64,000 nucleotides of DNA from JACCZX01 sp963801035 (GTDB lineage Bacteria; Pseudomonadota; Gammaproteobacteria; Burkholderiales; Burkholderiaceae_F): NCBI GenBank assembly GCA_963801035.1, contig CAWDDF010000002.1, forward strand, positions 124,001 to 188,000. The letters are read 5' to 3'. A program made the translations under genes and the position numbers. Under the pieces are notes generated by a model. It was not told where the DNA came from, searched no databases, and was given only the letters and a program-made list of their open reading frames with translations. Positions within the stretch are counted from its first letter, which is position 1. The number at the start of each line of letters is the position of its first letter. Positions 45,032-53,671 of the stretch are shown one piece after another.

Positions 45032-46703
45032 GACGAACTTTCATATCAAGTTTCTTTGCTGCACGGCGCTCACTCCAAGCCCGGCCGGGTACCGCGGCGA
45101 GCAGCTCGCGCGTGTACGCATGGCGCGGCTGCGCGAAGACATTTCGAGTCGATCCCATCTCAACGATCTCGCCGTGACGCATCACGGCAATCGAATCACA
45201 CACTTGTGCAGCAACGCGCAGATCGTGCGTGATGAAGAGCATCGTCAGTCCGAGGCGCTCACGAATATCCGCGAGCAGCCGCAGTACCTGCTCCTGTACC
45301 GAAACATCGAGCGCCGATACCGGCTCGTCTGCAACCAAAATTTCAGGATCGAGCGCCAGTGCGCGCGCGAGTCCGATCCGCTGCCGCTGACCGCCGGAGA
45401 ACTCGTGTGGATAACGGTCCGCGGCCTTCGAATCGAGCCCAACCAACTCCAGCAACTCACGCGCGCGTTGCAACGCCTTAGCCGTGGACGTGCCGTGCAC
45501 GATGGGCCCTTCGGCAATGAGATTGCCTACCGTGTGCCGCGGATCAAGTGAGCTGTACGGGTCCTGGAAGACCATCTGAATGCGCTTGCGTAAAGGCCGA
45601 AGTGCTGCTTGCGACAGTGCTGCGAAATCGACATCACCAATTCGGATCTGACCTGAATCGGGCTCAACAAGACGCGTGACACACCGTGCGACGGTGGACT
45701 TTCCCGAACCGGACTCGCCAACAATGCCCAGCGTTTCACCGCGCCTGATTTCGAAGCGCACCGCCTTTGCCGCATGAACCGATCTGCCAGCTCTTCCGAA
45801 CAAACCTCGACGCGAACGGTAATTCTTCTCGAGTCCATCAACATGCAGTGCGACCGCTTCGTGCGAGAAATCCTTATCGCGGTGAACCGGAACCAGGTCA
45901 GGCACAGCCGCCAGCAACATGCGTGTGTAGTCTTCACGCGGTGTCTCCAGAATTTCGGTTGCGGTACCTTGTTCGACGACGCGGCCGTGCTGCATCACGA
46001 CGATGCGGTGCGCGATCTCCGCTACCACGCCAAAATCGTGAGTAATGAAGAGCACGCTCATGTGGCGGGCTCGCTGCACTTCTCGGATCAGCGCCAGGAT
46101 TTGTGCTTGCGTGGTGACGTCCAGAGCAGTTGTAGGTTCGTCGGCAATCAGCACGTCGGGCTCGAGCACAAGCGCCATCGCGATCATCGCCCGTTGGCGC
46201 TGCCCGCCCGACACCTGATGCGGATATGCGCCGAAGATGGCCTGCGGGTCGGGGAGATGAACCGCGGCGAGCATATCCAGCACGCGCTTCCGACGAGCTT
46301 CCGATGCGCGCGGCTGATGGACTTCAATCGCCTCTTCGATCTGTCGCCCGATTGTCAGCAGCGGATTTAGCGCTGTCATCGGCTCCTGGAAGATCATCGC
46401 GATCCGGCTGCCGCGCAGCTGGCGCAGCCGCTCTTCGCCCGCAGCCAGCAGATCCTCGCCCTGAAACACGATGCGGCCGCCGCTGTGCCGCACGTGTCGG
46501 GACGGGAAGAGTCCGAGCGTTGCGCGTGCCATGACCGACTTGCCCGAGCCAGATTCGCCCACGACACACATGATTTCGTCGCGTCTCAATGTGAGCGATA
46601 CATTTTCTATGGCATGCGCGCGTTCGGCCCATGCCGGTAGGTCGATCGTCAGGTTTTCGATCGAGAGCACCGCTTCCGGTTCGCTTGGCGATTGGGCGCT
46701 CAT
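45018..46703 (-). CDS. Fused double-ATPase of a peptide-type ABC transporter (DppD-DppF)
   Basis: A 561-residue protein with two complete ABC domains. First half: Walker A VGESGSGKSVMARATL, signature VSGGQRQRAMIAMALVLEP, Walker B LIADEPTTALDVT. Second half after a linker near residue 270: Walker A VGESGSGKSTVARCV, FQDPYSSLDPRH, signature FSGGQRQRIGLARALALDP, Walker B LVADEPVSALDVS. The fusion (GsiA/YejF-like) contrasts with the two separate ATPases of the 34-39 kb importer, so the two systems are not recent duplicates. It is coupled to the permease by a four-base overlap at 46700-46703. Confidence 0.95.
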   Translation of the reverse strand: MSAQSPSEPEAVLSIENLTIDLPAWAERAHAIENVSLTLRRDEIMCVVGESGSGKSVMARATLGLFPSRHVRHSGGRIVFQGEDLLAAGEERLRQLRGSRIAMIFQEPMTALNPLLTIGRQIEEAIEVHQPRASEARRKRVLDMLAAVHLPDPQAIFGAYPHQVSGGQRQRAMIAMALVLEPDVLIADEPTTALDVTTQAQILALIREVQRARHMSVLFITHDFGVVAEIAHRIVVMQHGRVVEQGTATEILETPREDYTRMLLAAVPDLVPVHRDKDFSHEAVALHVDGLEKNYRSRRGLFGRAGRSVHAAKAVRFEIRRGETLGIVGESGSGKSTVARCVTRLVEPDSGQIRIGDVDFAALSQAALRPLRKRIQMVFQDPYSSLDPRHTVGNLIAEGPIVHGTSTAKALQRARELLELVGLDSKAADRYPHEFSGGQRQRIGLARALALDPEILVADEPVSALDVSVQEQVLRLLADIRERLGLTMLFITHDLRVAAQVCDSIAVMRHGEIVEMGSTRNVFAQPRHAYTRELLAAVPGRAWSERRAAKKLDMKVRREPA

Positions 46704-47527
46704 GCGGTGCGCAGGCGCGGGTTCAGCGCGTCGTTCAATCCTTCACCGACCAAATTGATCGCCATTACGGTGACCAGGATCGCGATCCCGGGGATCGTGC
46801 AGACCCACCACGCGGATCGCAGCGCAGTACGACCTGAACCAATGATGAAACCCCAGCTCATCGTGTTGGGATCCGACAATCCGAGAAACGACAAAGCCGA
46901 TTCGATCAAGATCGCCGTCGCAATCATCAGAGAGCCCGTAACGATGATTGCCGACAGCGTGTTGGGCAGGATATGCCGCAGGATGATGCGCGCATTGCTC
47001 ATACCCATCGACACGCATGCGAGAACGAACTCACGACTGCGCATCGACAGAAACTCGCCGCGGACCAGCCGCGCCATCGGTGGCCAGGAGACGACGGCGA
47101 TCGCGATGATCACGTTGCGGATCGACGGCGTCAGAACCGCCACCAGCAGAATCGCGAACAGAAAGAACGGAATCGTTTGAAAAATCTCGGTGAAGCGCAT
47201 CAGCAGCGTATCGAGCCGCCCGCCGTAGTAACCCGCCAGGCCACCGATCGTCGCTCCAAGCAGCACAGCAATCACAGTGGCGACGACACCGATCATCAGC
47301 GTCGTGCGAGCACCGTGCAGCACGCCCGCCGTCACGTCGCGTCCGAGTTGATCGGTGCCAAACAAAGTGTCCGTGAACGGCGCCTGAAAGGGCTTGCCGG
47401 CCATCGCGAACGGACTCGTCGGGTAAAGCAGCGGTGCGAGCAGCGCGACTGTTGTAACCAGAATGAGAATGACGAGGCCCGCCACCGCAGGTCGATTGCG
47501 AAAGAAGCGGAGAGCGAAGCCGTGCAT
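46700..47527 (-). CDS. Peptide-type ABC transporter permease (DppC-like)
   Basis: A 275-residue permease: first helix AVAGLVILILVTTVALLAPLLYP, DppC block DTLFGTDQLGRDVTAGVLHGARTTLMIGV, EAA-type loop FVLACVSMGMSNARIILRHILPNTLSAIIVT, and ending LVGEGLNDALNPRLR. It starts at ATG 47527, 14 bp after the DppB-like gene. It forms the channel with the product of the next upstream gene. Confidence 0.94.
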   Translation of the reverse strand: MHGFALRFFRNRPAVAGLVILILVTTVALLAPLLYPTSPFAMAGKPFQAPFTDTLFGTDQLGRDVTAGVLHGARTTLMIGVVATVIAVLLGATIGGLAGYYGGRLDTLLMRFTEIFQTIPFFLFAILLVAVLTPSIRNVIIAIAVVSWPPMARLVRGEFLSMRSREFVLACVSMGMSNARIILRHILPNTLSAIIVTGSLMIATAILIESALSFLGLSDPNTMSWGFIIGSGRTALRSAWWVCTIPGIAILVTVMAINLVGEGLNDALNPRLRTA

Positions 47528-47541
47528 TCGAGCCGAAGCCG

Positions 47542-48522
47542 TTATCGCAACTCGATGCGAGGATCGAGCAGCGTGTAGAGCAGATCGACTGCCAAATTGA
47601 CGACTACGACCAGGCAGGCAGAAATGAAGAAGATCCCAAGCAACAGGTTGATGTCCCTGGCAAACAACGATTCATAGGCGAGAAGTCCCAGTCCGGGCCA
47701 CGCGAAAACAGTTTCGACCACGACAGCGCCGCCCAGCAGTGCACCGACTTGCACGCCAGCCATCGTCAGAACCGGCAACGCCGCGTTGCGAAGCACGTGT
47801 CGCCGTGCGATCTGTCGCTCGGAAAGCCCTTTCGCGCGCGCAGTGACCACATAGTCCATCGTGTACTGGTCGAGTACCGAAGCGCGCATCAGCCGCGTGT
47901 ACAGGGCGAGGTAGAACAGTGTCAATGTGATCGCGGGCAGGACCAGGTGGTGAGCCACGTCGATGACGTGCGCCCATCCTTCCTTGAATGCGGCAACCTC
48001 TTCGTATCCGCTGGTCGGAAACCATCCGAGCCGGATCGAAAAAATAACGATGAACATCAGACCTGCCCAAAACACCGGAGTCGCATAGGCGAGCACCGCG
48101 AGCATCGAAATCAGGCCGTCTTTCCAGCGGTTCAAGTTGCGCGCAGCGATCGCTCCCAGAGTAACGCCGAATGTCACTGCAATGACGAACACGCTCATCA
48201 TCAGCAACAGCGTCGGACCGAGCCGCGTCAGAATCAGCTCTGAAACCGGCGCCCCGTGACGAAACGAATACCCAAGATCGAGCATTAGCACCTGGCGCAG
48301 ATACACCAGAAGTTGGACGTGGACCGGTTGGTCGAGGCCAAACTTCTGGCGCAATTGCGCCATGTATTCAGGCGTTGCCGAGCCCGCCTCGCCCGCCAGC
48401 ACATCCGCCGCATCGCCCGGCGCGAGCTGCAGCAGCGCGAAGTTCAGCAGGACGATCGTCAGCAGCGTCGGGATGGCGAGCGCCAGCCGGCGCCCGACGT
48501 AGGCGAGTCCCTTGGGCGACAA
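47542..48522 (-). CDS. Peptide-type ABC transporter permease (DppB-like)
   Basis: A permease of about 326 residues: YVGRRLALAIPTLLTIVLLNFALLQLAPGDAADVLAG at the start, DLGYSFRHGAPVSELILTRLGPTLLL, EAA loop VTARAKGLSERQIARRHVLRNAALPVLTM, and ending DLLYTLLDPRIELR. The frame is open further upstream into the binding-protein gene. The most plausible start is TTG 48522 (then SPKGLAYVG), eight bases after that gene's stop, because no ATG or GTG is available in the gap. This unusual start is inferred. Confidence 0.92.
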   Translation of the reverse strand: MSPKGLAYVGRRLALAIPTLLTIVLLNFALLQLAPGDAADVLAGEAGSATPEYMAQLRQKFGLDQPVHVQLLVYLRQVLMLDLGYSFRHGAPVSELILTRLGPTLLLMMSVFVIAVTFGVTLGAIAARNLNRWKDGLISMLAVLAYATPVFWAGLMFIVIFSIRLGWFPTSGYEEVAAFKEGWAHVIDVAHHLVLPAITLTLFYLALYTRLMRASVLDQYTMDYVVTARAKGLSERQIARRHVLRNAALPVLTMAGVQVGALLGGAVVVETVFAWPGLGLLAYESLFARDINLLLGIFFISACLVVVVNLAVDLLYTLLDPRIELR

Positions 48523-48529
48523 ATGATGT

Positions 48530-50137
48530 TTACTTCGCGAGCCAGGCCTGATCGAAGGACGAGTACAGCCCAAGCGGGCTGACGAGCCAGCCGTTCAACC
48601 GCTTGTTGTGCACGGTGACGAAGTCGAGCTCCATCATGAATACGATCGGGCTCGCTTCGACAATCTTCTTCTGGAATTCGTGATAGATAGCGGCACGCTT
48701 CTTCGGATCGGGTTCAACGGTTGCCTGATCCATCAGCTTGTCGGTCTCCGGTGAGCTCCAGCGCGTGCCGTTCACGAAAACCGTCCCCGGCTTGATCAGC
48801 TTCGAGTGGTACAGGCGATGCACGCCGATCACCGGATCGGCAAGCGTCTGGATCCAGTTGTTCGTGAGTTCGTAGTCGTAGTTCGTGTACACCCGGCGAA
48901 GCCATGTCGGGACGTCTTCGTAGCGAAGGTTCACCTTGATGCCCAGCTTGCCAAGCTGCTGCTGAACGTATTCGCCGAAGCGCCGCCACTCTTCGCCATA
49001 CGGCGTGATGTCGTGCGTGATCTCGAAGCGCGTGCCATCGGCACCGCGCTTGTACCCGGCCTCATCGAGCAGCTTGTTCGCCATCTCGAGGCCGTTCGGT
49101 ACGTTGTAGTTCAGCACGTCACCGGTCCAGAGTCCGGTCGCCTTGAAGTTCGAGCTGATCGGCCCGGTGGCCGGCCTTCCAAAGCCAAACCAGATGTTGT
49201 CGATTACAAACTTGCGGTCGATCGCATACGCGACAGCCTGACGCACCTTGGCGTTGTCGAACGGCTTCTTCTGCGTGTTGAAATCGAGCTCGACGATCGG
49301 CGACTGCATTTCGTAGCCGCGCGTCGTGACTGCAATGTGCGGCAGCGCCTGTAGGCGCTTCACATCAAGCGGCAAGATGGCGCTGAAGCCGCCGATGTGC
49401 ACTTCCTGCGTTTCCATCGCGGCAGCGCGAGTAGCACCGTCTGCGATGAAGCGGGCAACGATGCGATCCAGATGCGGCGTGCCCTTACGCCAGTAGTCGT
49501 CGTTGCGGTCGAAGCGCATGTACTGGCCCTTCTGCCACTCGACGAATTTGAAAGGGCCGGTTCCCACCGGTTTGTTCGCGTTCGGATGATTGGCGATGTC
49601 GCCGGTGCCGAACACGTGCTTCGGCAGCATCGGGGATTCGTAGCCGGATAACGCCATCAACATGTAGGGCGCCGCCTCGGACAGGCGCAAGATCGCAGTG
49701 CTCGCATCCGGCGTGTCAATCGACTCGACCGCGCGAAACGTATTCACGCCGCGCGGGTGCACCTTTTTCAGTACGTCGAGAATTGAAAACTTGACGTCCT
49801 CGCTGGTGAATGGTTTTCCATCGTGGAACTTGACACCCTGCTGCAGCTTGAAGGTGATCGTCTTGCCGTCCGGGCTCACGGTCCATGATTGCGCAAGCCC
49901 AGGAACCGGACGCAAGTTGAAGTCATATTGGAGAAGTCCTTCGTACACCTTCGTCGCAACCTGACCAATCGGCCCTGAGGTGCTTTGGTACGAAGCAAGC
50001 GTCGGCGGTTCTGGTTGGACCACCATGACCAGCGTGCCGCCACGTTGCGGAGACTGCGCTAGCGATGCAGCAGGGGAAAGCGCCGCGATGACGCCAGCAA
50101 CAGCGAGCGAACACGCGATGTATCGCAGGGCATGCAT
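48530..50137 (-). CDS. Peptide-type ABC transporter substrate-binding protein (SBP family 5), second system
   Basis: A 535-residue binding protein with signal peptide MHALRYIACSLAVAGVIAAL (cleavage near ASLAQS). Family-5 blocks are GGTLVMVVQPEPPTLASYQS, AQSWTVSPDGKTITFKLQQGVKFHDGKPFTSEDVKFS, NKPVGTGPFKFVEWQKGQYMRFDRNDDYW, and NAKVRQAVAYAIDRKFVI. The gene follows a GGAGACATCC element. It leads the minus-strand operon (binding protein, two permeases, fused ATPase, amidase). It is divergent from tpa-tauABC across a 268-bp control region, which ties its regulation to taurine metabolism. Confidence 0.94.
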   Translation of the reverse strand: MHALRYIACSLAVAGVIAALSPAASLAQSPQRGGTLVMVVQPEPPTLASYQSTSGPIGQVATKVYEGLLQYDFNLRPVPGLAQSWTVSPDGKTITFKLQQGVKFHDGKPFTSEDVKFSILDVLKKVHPRGVNTFRAVESIDTPDASTAILRLSEAAPYMLMALSGYESPMLPKHVFGTGDIANHPNANKPVGTGPFKFVEWQKGQYMRFDRNDDYWRKGTPHLDRIVARFIADGATRAAAMETQEVHIGGFSAILPLDVKRLQALPHIAVTTRGYEMQSPIVELDFNTQKKPFDNAKVRQAVAYAIDRKFVIDNIWFGFGRPATGPISSNFKATGLWTGDVLNYNVPNGLEMANKLLDEAGYKRGADGTRFEITHDITPYGEEWRRFGEYVQQQLGKLGIKVNLRYEDVPTWLRRVYTNYDYELTNNWIQTLADPVIGVHRLYHSKLIKPGTVFVNGTRWSSPETDKLMDQATVEPDPKKRAAIYHEFQKKIVEASPIVFMMELDFVTVHNKRLNGWLVSPLGLYSSFDQAWLAK

Positions 50138-50189
50138 GGATGTCTCCTATTTGGCGACGTTCGGATGAGCATCACTTATAACCGCACAA

Positions 50190-50206
50190 CTGCAATGCTA
50201 TTGCAG
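50190..50206. promoter_or_regulatory. Inverted repeat CTGCAA-N5-TTGCAG in the divergent importer/tpa region
   Basis: CTGCAA (50190-50195) and TTGCAG (50201-50206) are perfect complements with a 5-bp centre. They lie 53 bp upstream of the minus-strand binding-protein start. Without a T-run or further stem an operator is likelier than a terminator. No regulator gene is adjacent; the identity of the binder is unknown. Confidence 0.4.
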
Positions 50207-50337
50207 CCGAGCGGACTTGAGAAGCACTAACGCAACTTCAGTAACGAGGCGGCTCGCTCGCTATTGCCGAGACGGCATCGCCTTCAGAAGCGGGACCGGT
50301 CTATTCGCCGTGCGAGTACGGAAATCGCTGCCCGTCC

Positions 50338-50353
50338 ACACTCTCACGAGTGT
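50338..50353. promoter_or_regulatory. Inverted repeat ACACTC-N4-GAGTGT upstream of tpa
   Basis: ACACTC (50338-50343) and GAGTGT (50348-50353) form a perfect six-base inverted repeat with a 4-bp spacer, 52 bp before the tpa start at 50406. It lies where an operator or promoter-overlapping site for the taurine operon is expected. Only position and symmetry support it. Confidence 0.35.
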
Positions 50354-50405
50354 AGGATTCAAGTCCGCCTTGCTAGCCTAATAGATTGAGCGCCAGGAGA
50401 TAACG

Positions 50406-51746
50406 ATGGGCCACGCCGAAACGAAAATCCAGGAAGCGCCGCGCGCCAGCGCGTATTCGATGGAAGAGTACTGGATGCCCTTCACACCGAACCGCGATTT
50501 CAAACACGATCCGAAGATGATCGTGCGCGCGGAAGGCATGTACTTGTGGAACGACCGCGGCGAGCGCCTTATCGATGCATCGTCCGGCTTGTTTTGCGTC
50601 AATGCCGGCCACTGCCGCAAGGAAATTGCCGACGCCGTCAGCGCACAGCTGCGCGAGCTCGACTTCATCGCGCCGTTTACGCGCGGGCATCCGAAACAGT
50701 TCGAGCTCGCGCGTCGTGTCGCAGAGATGACACCGGGCGACTTGAACCGCATCTTCTTCACGAACTCCGGCTCCGAGGCGGTCGATACCGCGATGAAGAT
50801 CGCGCTTGCCTACTGGCAGGCGAAGGGTCAGGGCGGTCGCACGATGTTCGTCTCGCGGGAGCGGGCATATCACGGCGTGAATTTCGGCGGCGTTTCGCTC
50901 GCTGGCATGGCAAACAACCGTCGCCGTTTCGGACCGACGCTGCCGGGTATTGCTCACATGCGGCATACGCATATCAAGGAGAACTTTTTTCAGCCGGGCG
51001 AAGGCAATTCTGGCGTCGAGCTGGCGGAAGACCTGGTGCGGTTCATCAATTTGTACGGCGCCGAAAACATCGCCGCGTGCTTTGTCGAGCCGATAGGCGG
51101 TTCCGCCGGCTGTCTGGTCCCGCCAAAGGGATATCTGAAACGTCTGCGCGAGATTTGCGATGCGCATTCGATTCTGTTGGTATTCGACGAAGTGATCACC
51201 GGGTTCGGCCGCACCGGGCAAACCTTCGCCGCGCAAAGTTTCGGAGTGACGCCTGACTTAATGACGATGGCCAAAGGAATCACCAACGGTGCGCAGCCGA
51301 TGGGTGCGGTTGCCGCCAGCGAGCGCATATACGATGCAATCGTCGCTGCGAGCGCAGAAGGCATCGAGTTTTTCCATGGCTATACGTACTCGGGCCATCC
51401 GGTGCCATGCGCCGCTGGCTTGGCGACGCTCGATATTTATCAGCGCGACGGTTTATTCGAGCAGGGCCGCGCGCTGGCGCCGTATTTTCTTGAGGGTTTG
51501 TTCTCTCTGCGCGACGTGCCGGTTGTGGTGGATATTCGCGGCTATGGTCTGATTGGCGCAGTGGATGTGCAGACCGAAGGGGCACCGGGCCGACGTGGGC
51601 ACGCGTTGCAGAAGAAGCTGTTCGACAACGGATTGCATCTGAAGGCGACCGGCGATTCAGCGATCGTTGCGCCGCCATTGATTGCCGAACGCGGACATGT
51701 TGACGAGATGATCGACATCCTGCGACGGACGTTGAAGTCGATTTGA
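50406..51746 (+). CDS. tpa: Taurine:pyruvate aminotransferase (class III, PLP)
   Basis: A 446-residue class III aminotransferase with the substrate-side block MEEYWMPFTPNRDFK, IFFTNSGSEAVDTAMKIALAYWQ, the PLP aspartate in LLVFDEVITGFGRTG (Asp261) and the Schiff-base lysine in TMAKGITNGAQPMG (Lys290). It is close to omega-amino acid:pyruvate (beta-alanine) transaminases, and Tpa belongs to that group. The gene is directly followed by tauABC, so transfer of the taurine amino group to pyruvate, giving sulfoacetaldehyde and alanine, is the expected reaction. The product feeds Xsc. Beta-alanine activity may coexist. ATG 50406 follows CAGGAGATAACG. Confidence 0.87.
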   Translation: MGHAETKIQEAPRASAYSMEEYWMPFTPNRDFKHDPKMIVRAEGMYLWNDRGERLIDASSGLFCVNAGHCRKEIADAVSAQLRELDFIAPFTRGHPKQFELARRVAEMTPGDLNRIFFTNSGSEAVDTAMKIALAYWQAKGQGGRTMFVSRERAYHGVNFGGVSLAGMANNRRRFGPTLPGIAHMRHTHIKENFFQPGEGNSGVELAEDLVRFINLYGAENIAACFVEPIGGSAGCLVPPKGYLKRLREICDAHSILLVFDEVITGFGRTGQTFAAQSFGVTPDLMTMAKGITNGAQPMGAVAASERIYDAIVAASAEGIEFFHGYTYSGHPVPCAAGLATLDIYQRDGLFEQGRALAPYFLEGLFSLRDVPVVVDIRGYGLIGAVDVQTEGAPGRRGHALQKKLFDNGLHLKATGDSAIVAPPLIAERGHVDEMIDILRRTLKSI

Positions 51747-51771
51747 TTAGTCGTTTTAAAGGGGAGAGCAC

Positions 51772-52773
51772 ATGAAGCGTTTCATTACAGGCTTGTTATC
51801 GGTGTCGGCGTTGGCTGTATCAACGCTCGCAGTCGCGCAAACGAAGGAAGTGACGATCGGCTACCAGGACATGGTGGTTCCGTATCGGGTCGCACAGGAA
51901 GCCAAGGAGCTGGAAAAGGCGACCGGCTACAAGATCAACTGGAAGCAGTTTGGCGGCGGCGGCGAAGTCATCAAGGCGATGGCATCGGGTGCGGTGCAGA
52001 TCGGCGAAATCGGTTCAGCCGGCATTGCGGCAGCGGTGTCGCGCGGAGAGCCGCTCGAGATTTTCTGGATCCTCGACGATATCGGCAGTGCCGAGGCGCT
52101 GGTCGTCAAGAAGAATTCGGGTATCAAATCGATCGCCGATCTGAAAGGCAAGAAGATCGCGATGCCTTTTAATTCGACCACGCACTTCCACACGATGGTT
52201 GCGCTCGAGCAGGCCAAGGTGAATCCGGCTGATGTGCAAATTCTGAACATGCGTCCGCCAGAGGTTCGCGCGGCCTGGCAGCGCGGTGACATCGATGCGA
52301 CTTTCATCTGGGACCCGGTGCTGGCCGAAGCAAAGAAAGACGGTACGGTGATCCTGACGTCGGGAAAGATCTCGGCCGACACCGGTAAGGCAACGTTCGA
52401 CGGCTACGTCGTCAATCGCGATTGGGCAAAGGCGAACAAGGATTTCATGGTCAAGTTCGTCAAGGTGCTTGCTGCGTCCGACGACAACTATCGCAAGAAC
52501 AAGGCGAAGTTCGTCAAGGATTCGGCTGAAGCGAAGGCGATTGCGAAGTGGTCCGGTGCAAAGCAGGAGGACGTCGCTGGCAGCATGTCGCTGTACGCGT
52601 TCCCGACGATGCAGGAACAGGCGACGAAGTGGCTCGGCGGCAAGGATTCGATTGCGGCGAAAGCGCTCGCTGCGACGGCGGACTTCCAGCTGTCGCAGAA
52701 GCAGATCGAGAAGAAGCTGCCCGATTATTCGATCGCGGTTAACCCCTCATACGTTCAGGAAGCAATGAAGTGA
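51772..52773 (+). CDS. tauA: Taurine ABC transporter substrate-binding protein
   Basis: A 333-residue periplasmic protein with signal peptide MKRFITGLLSVSALAVSTLA and the TauA core: VTIGYQDMVVPYRVAQEAKELEKATGYKINWKQF, GGGEVIKAMASGAVQIGEIGSAGIAAAVSRGEPLEIFWIL, LKGKKIAMPFNSTTHFHTMVAL, WQRGDIDATFIWDPVLAE. The nitrate/sulfonate/taurine family assignment is clear, and the GxAGIAAAVSRG region is TauA-like. It starts 25 bp after tpa behind AAAGGGGAGAGC. Two hairpins follow its stop before tauB. Confidence 0.95.
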   Translation: MKRFITGLLSVSALAVSTLAVAQTKEVTIGYQDMVVPYRVAQEAKELEKATGYKINWKQFGGGGEVIKAMASGAVQIGEIGSAGIAAAVSRGEPLEIFWILDDIGSAEALVVKKNSGIKSIADLKGKKIAMPFNSTTHFHTMVALEQAKVNPADVQILNMRPPEVRAAWQRGDIDATFIWDPVLAEAKKDGTVILTSGKISADTGKATFDGYVVNRDWAKANKDFMVKFVKVLAASDDNYRKNKAKFVKDSAEAKAIAKWSGAKQEDVAGSMSLYAFPTMQEQATKWLGGKDSIAAKALAATADFQLSQKQIEKKLPDYSIAVNPSYVQEAMK

Positions 52774-52774
52774 C

Positions 52775-52806
52775 GTTATTCGGTCACGAAGGCCTGACCG
52801 AATAAC
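52775..52806 (+). other. Perfect 12-bp stem-loop right after tauA
   Basis: GTTATTCGGTCA (52775-52786) pairs exactly with TGACCGAATAAC (52795-52806) around an 8-base loop, two bases after the tauA stop. No T-run follows, so it resembles an RNA-stabilising or processing element rather than a full terminator. It would favour a higher level of the binding protein than of the membrane parts. Confidence 0.65.
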
Positions 52807-52807
52807 T

Positions 52808-52848
52808 CGCGCCGTTGGAGTGGCGCCTGGGGCGCCCTCAACGGCGCG
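52808..52848 (+). other. Second, GC-rich stem-loop in the tauA-tauB gap
   Basis: CGCGCCGTTG (52808-52817) pairs with CAACGGCGCG (52839-52848). Inside, AG/CT and GGCGCC/GGCGCC (52822-52827 with 52831-52836) extend the stem to a 3-base loop, with two single-base bulges. It directly follows the first hairpin and ends 18 bp before the tauB start. Together they form a strong barrier to 3' exonucleases or a partial attenuator. Confidence 0.65.
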
Positions 52849-52866
52849 GAACGCGGCGACTATTGC

Positions 52867-53664
52867 ATGGGCAAGCTTGAGGTTCGCCATCTTTCCGTTC
52901 ATTACACCGGCCGCCACGGGGCGGCCGGTACGCATGCACTGTCGGACGTCAATCTAGCGTTGGACCCAGGCGACTTCGTTGTCGCCCTCGGTGCGTCCGG
53001 CTGTGGCAAGACCACGCTGCTTTCGTGCATCGCCGGCTTCATGCGGTTTTCGTCGGGCGAGATTCTGCTCGACGGGAAGCCGGTGGTCGGTCCGGGTGCG
53101 GAGCGCGGCGTCGTGTTTCAGAAGCATGCGCTGATGCCGTGGCTCAATGTGGTCGAGAACGTCGAGTTCGGTTTGAAGATGCGCGGCGTCGAGAAGGCGG
53201 AGCGTCGCATCATCGCGCTAGAAAAGCTTGCCGCGGTGGGTTTGGAAAAGTTCGCAGCATCTCCGGTGTATCAGATCTCCGGTGGCATGCAACAACGTGT
53301 AGGTCTCGCGCGAACGCTGGCCAGCGATCCTGAAGTGATGTTGATGGACGAGCCGCTCGGCGCACTCGACTCGTTGACCCGCGAACAGCAGCAGGAGCTG
53401 ATTCTGCAGCTCTGGTGGAAGACACAAAAGATGTTCTTCTTCATCACACACAGCGTTGAGGAGGCTCTTTTCCTTGCGACCGAGCTGGTGGTGATGACGC
53501 CATCTCCGGGCCGCATCGCACATCGTTACCGTCTCGATTTTGGGCGCCGCTTCATCGAGTGTGGCGATGCGCGCGCAGTGAAGTCCGACTCCGAGTTCAT
53601 TCGTATCCGCGAGGAGGTGCTGCAGGTGATCCACTCGGCACCTCAGATGCGCGAAGCTGCGTAG
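52867..53664 (+). CDS. tauB: Taurine ABC transporter ATPase
   Basis: A 265-residue ATPase of the TauB/SsuB group: Walker A LGASGCGKTTLLSCIAGFM, Q-loop VFQKHALMPWLNVVENVEFGLKM, signature ISGGMQQRVGLARTLASDP, Walker B VMLMDEPLGALDSLTREQ, and H-loop FFITHSVEEALFLATELVVM. It starts at ATG 52867. It lies between tauA and tauC in the canonical order, eight bases before tauC. Confidence 0.95.
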   Translation: MGKLEVRHLSVHYTGRHGAAGTHALSDVNLALDPGDFVVALGASGCGKTTLLSCIAGFMRFSSGEILLDGKPVVGPGAERGVVFQKHALMPWLNVVENVEFGLKMRGVEKAERRIIALEKLAAVGLEKFAASPVYQISGGMQQRVGLARTLASDPEVMLMDEPLGALDSLTREQQQELILQLWWKTQKMFFFITHSVEEALFLATELVVMTPSPGRIAHRYRLDFGRRFIECGDARAVKSDSEFIRIREEVLQVIHSAPQMREAA

Positions 53665-53671
53665 GCGGTCG

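Noticed and set aside
50406..51746. Beta-alanine:pyruvate transaminase as the primary role
   Set aside because: Sequence alone would allow it, but the next three genes are a taurine importer and Xsc is in the window. No malonate semialdehyde dehydrogenase is seen.
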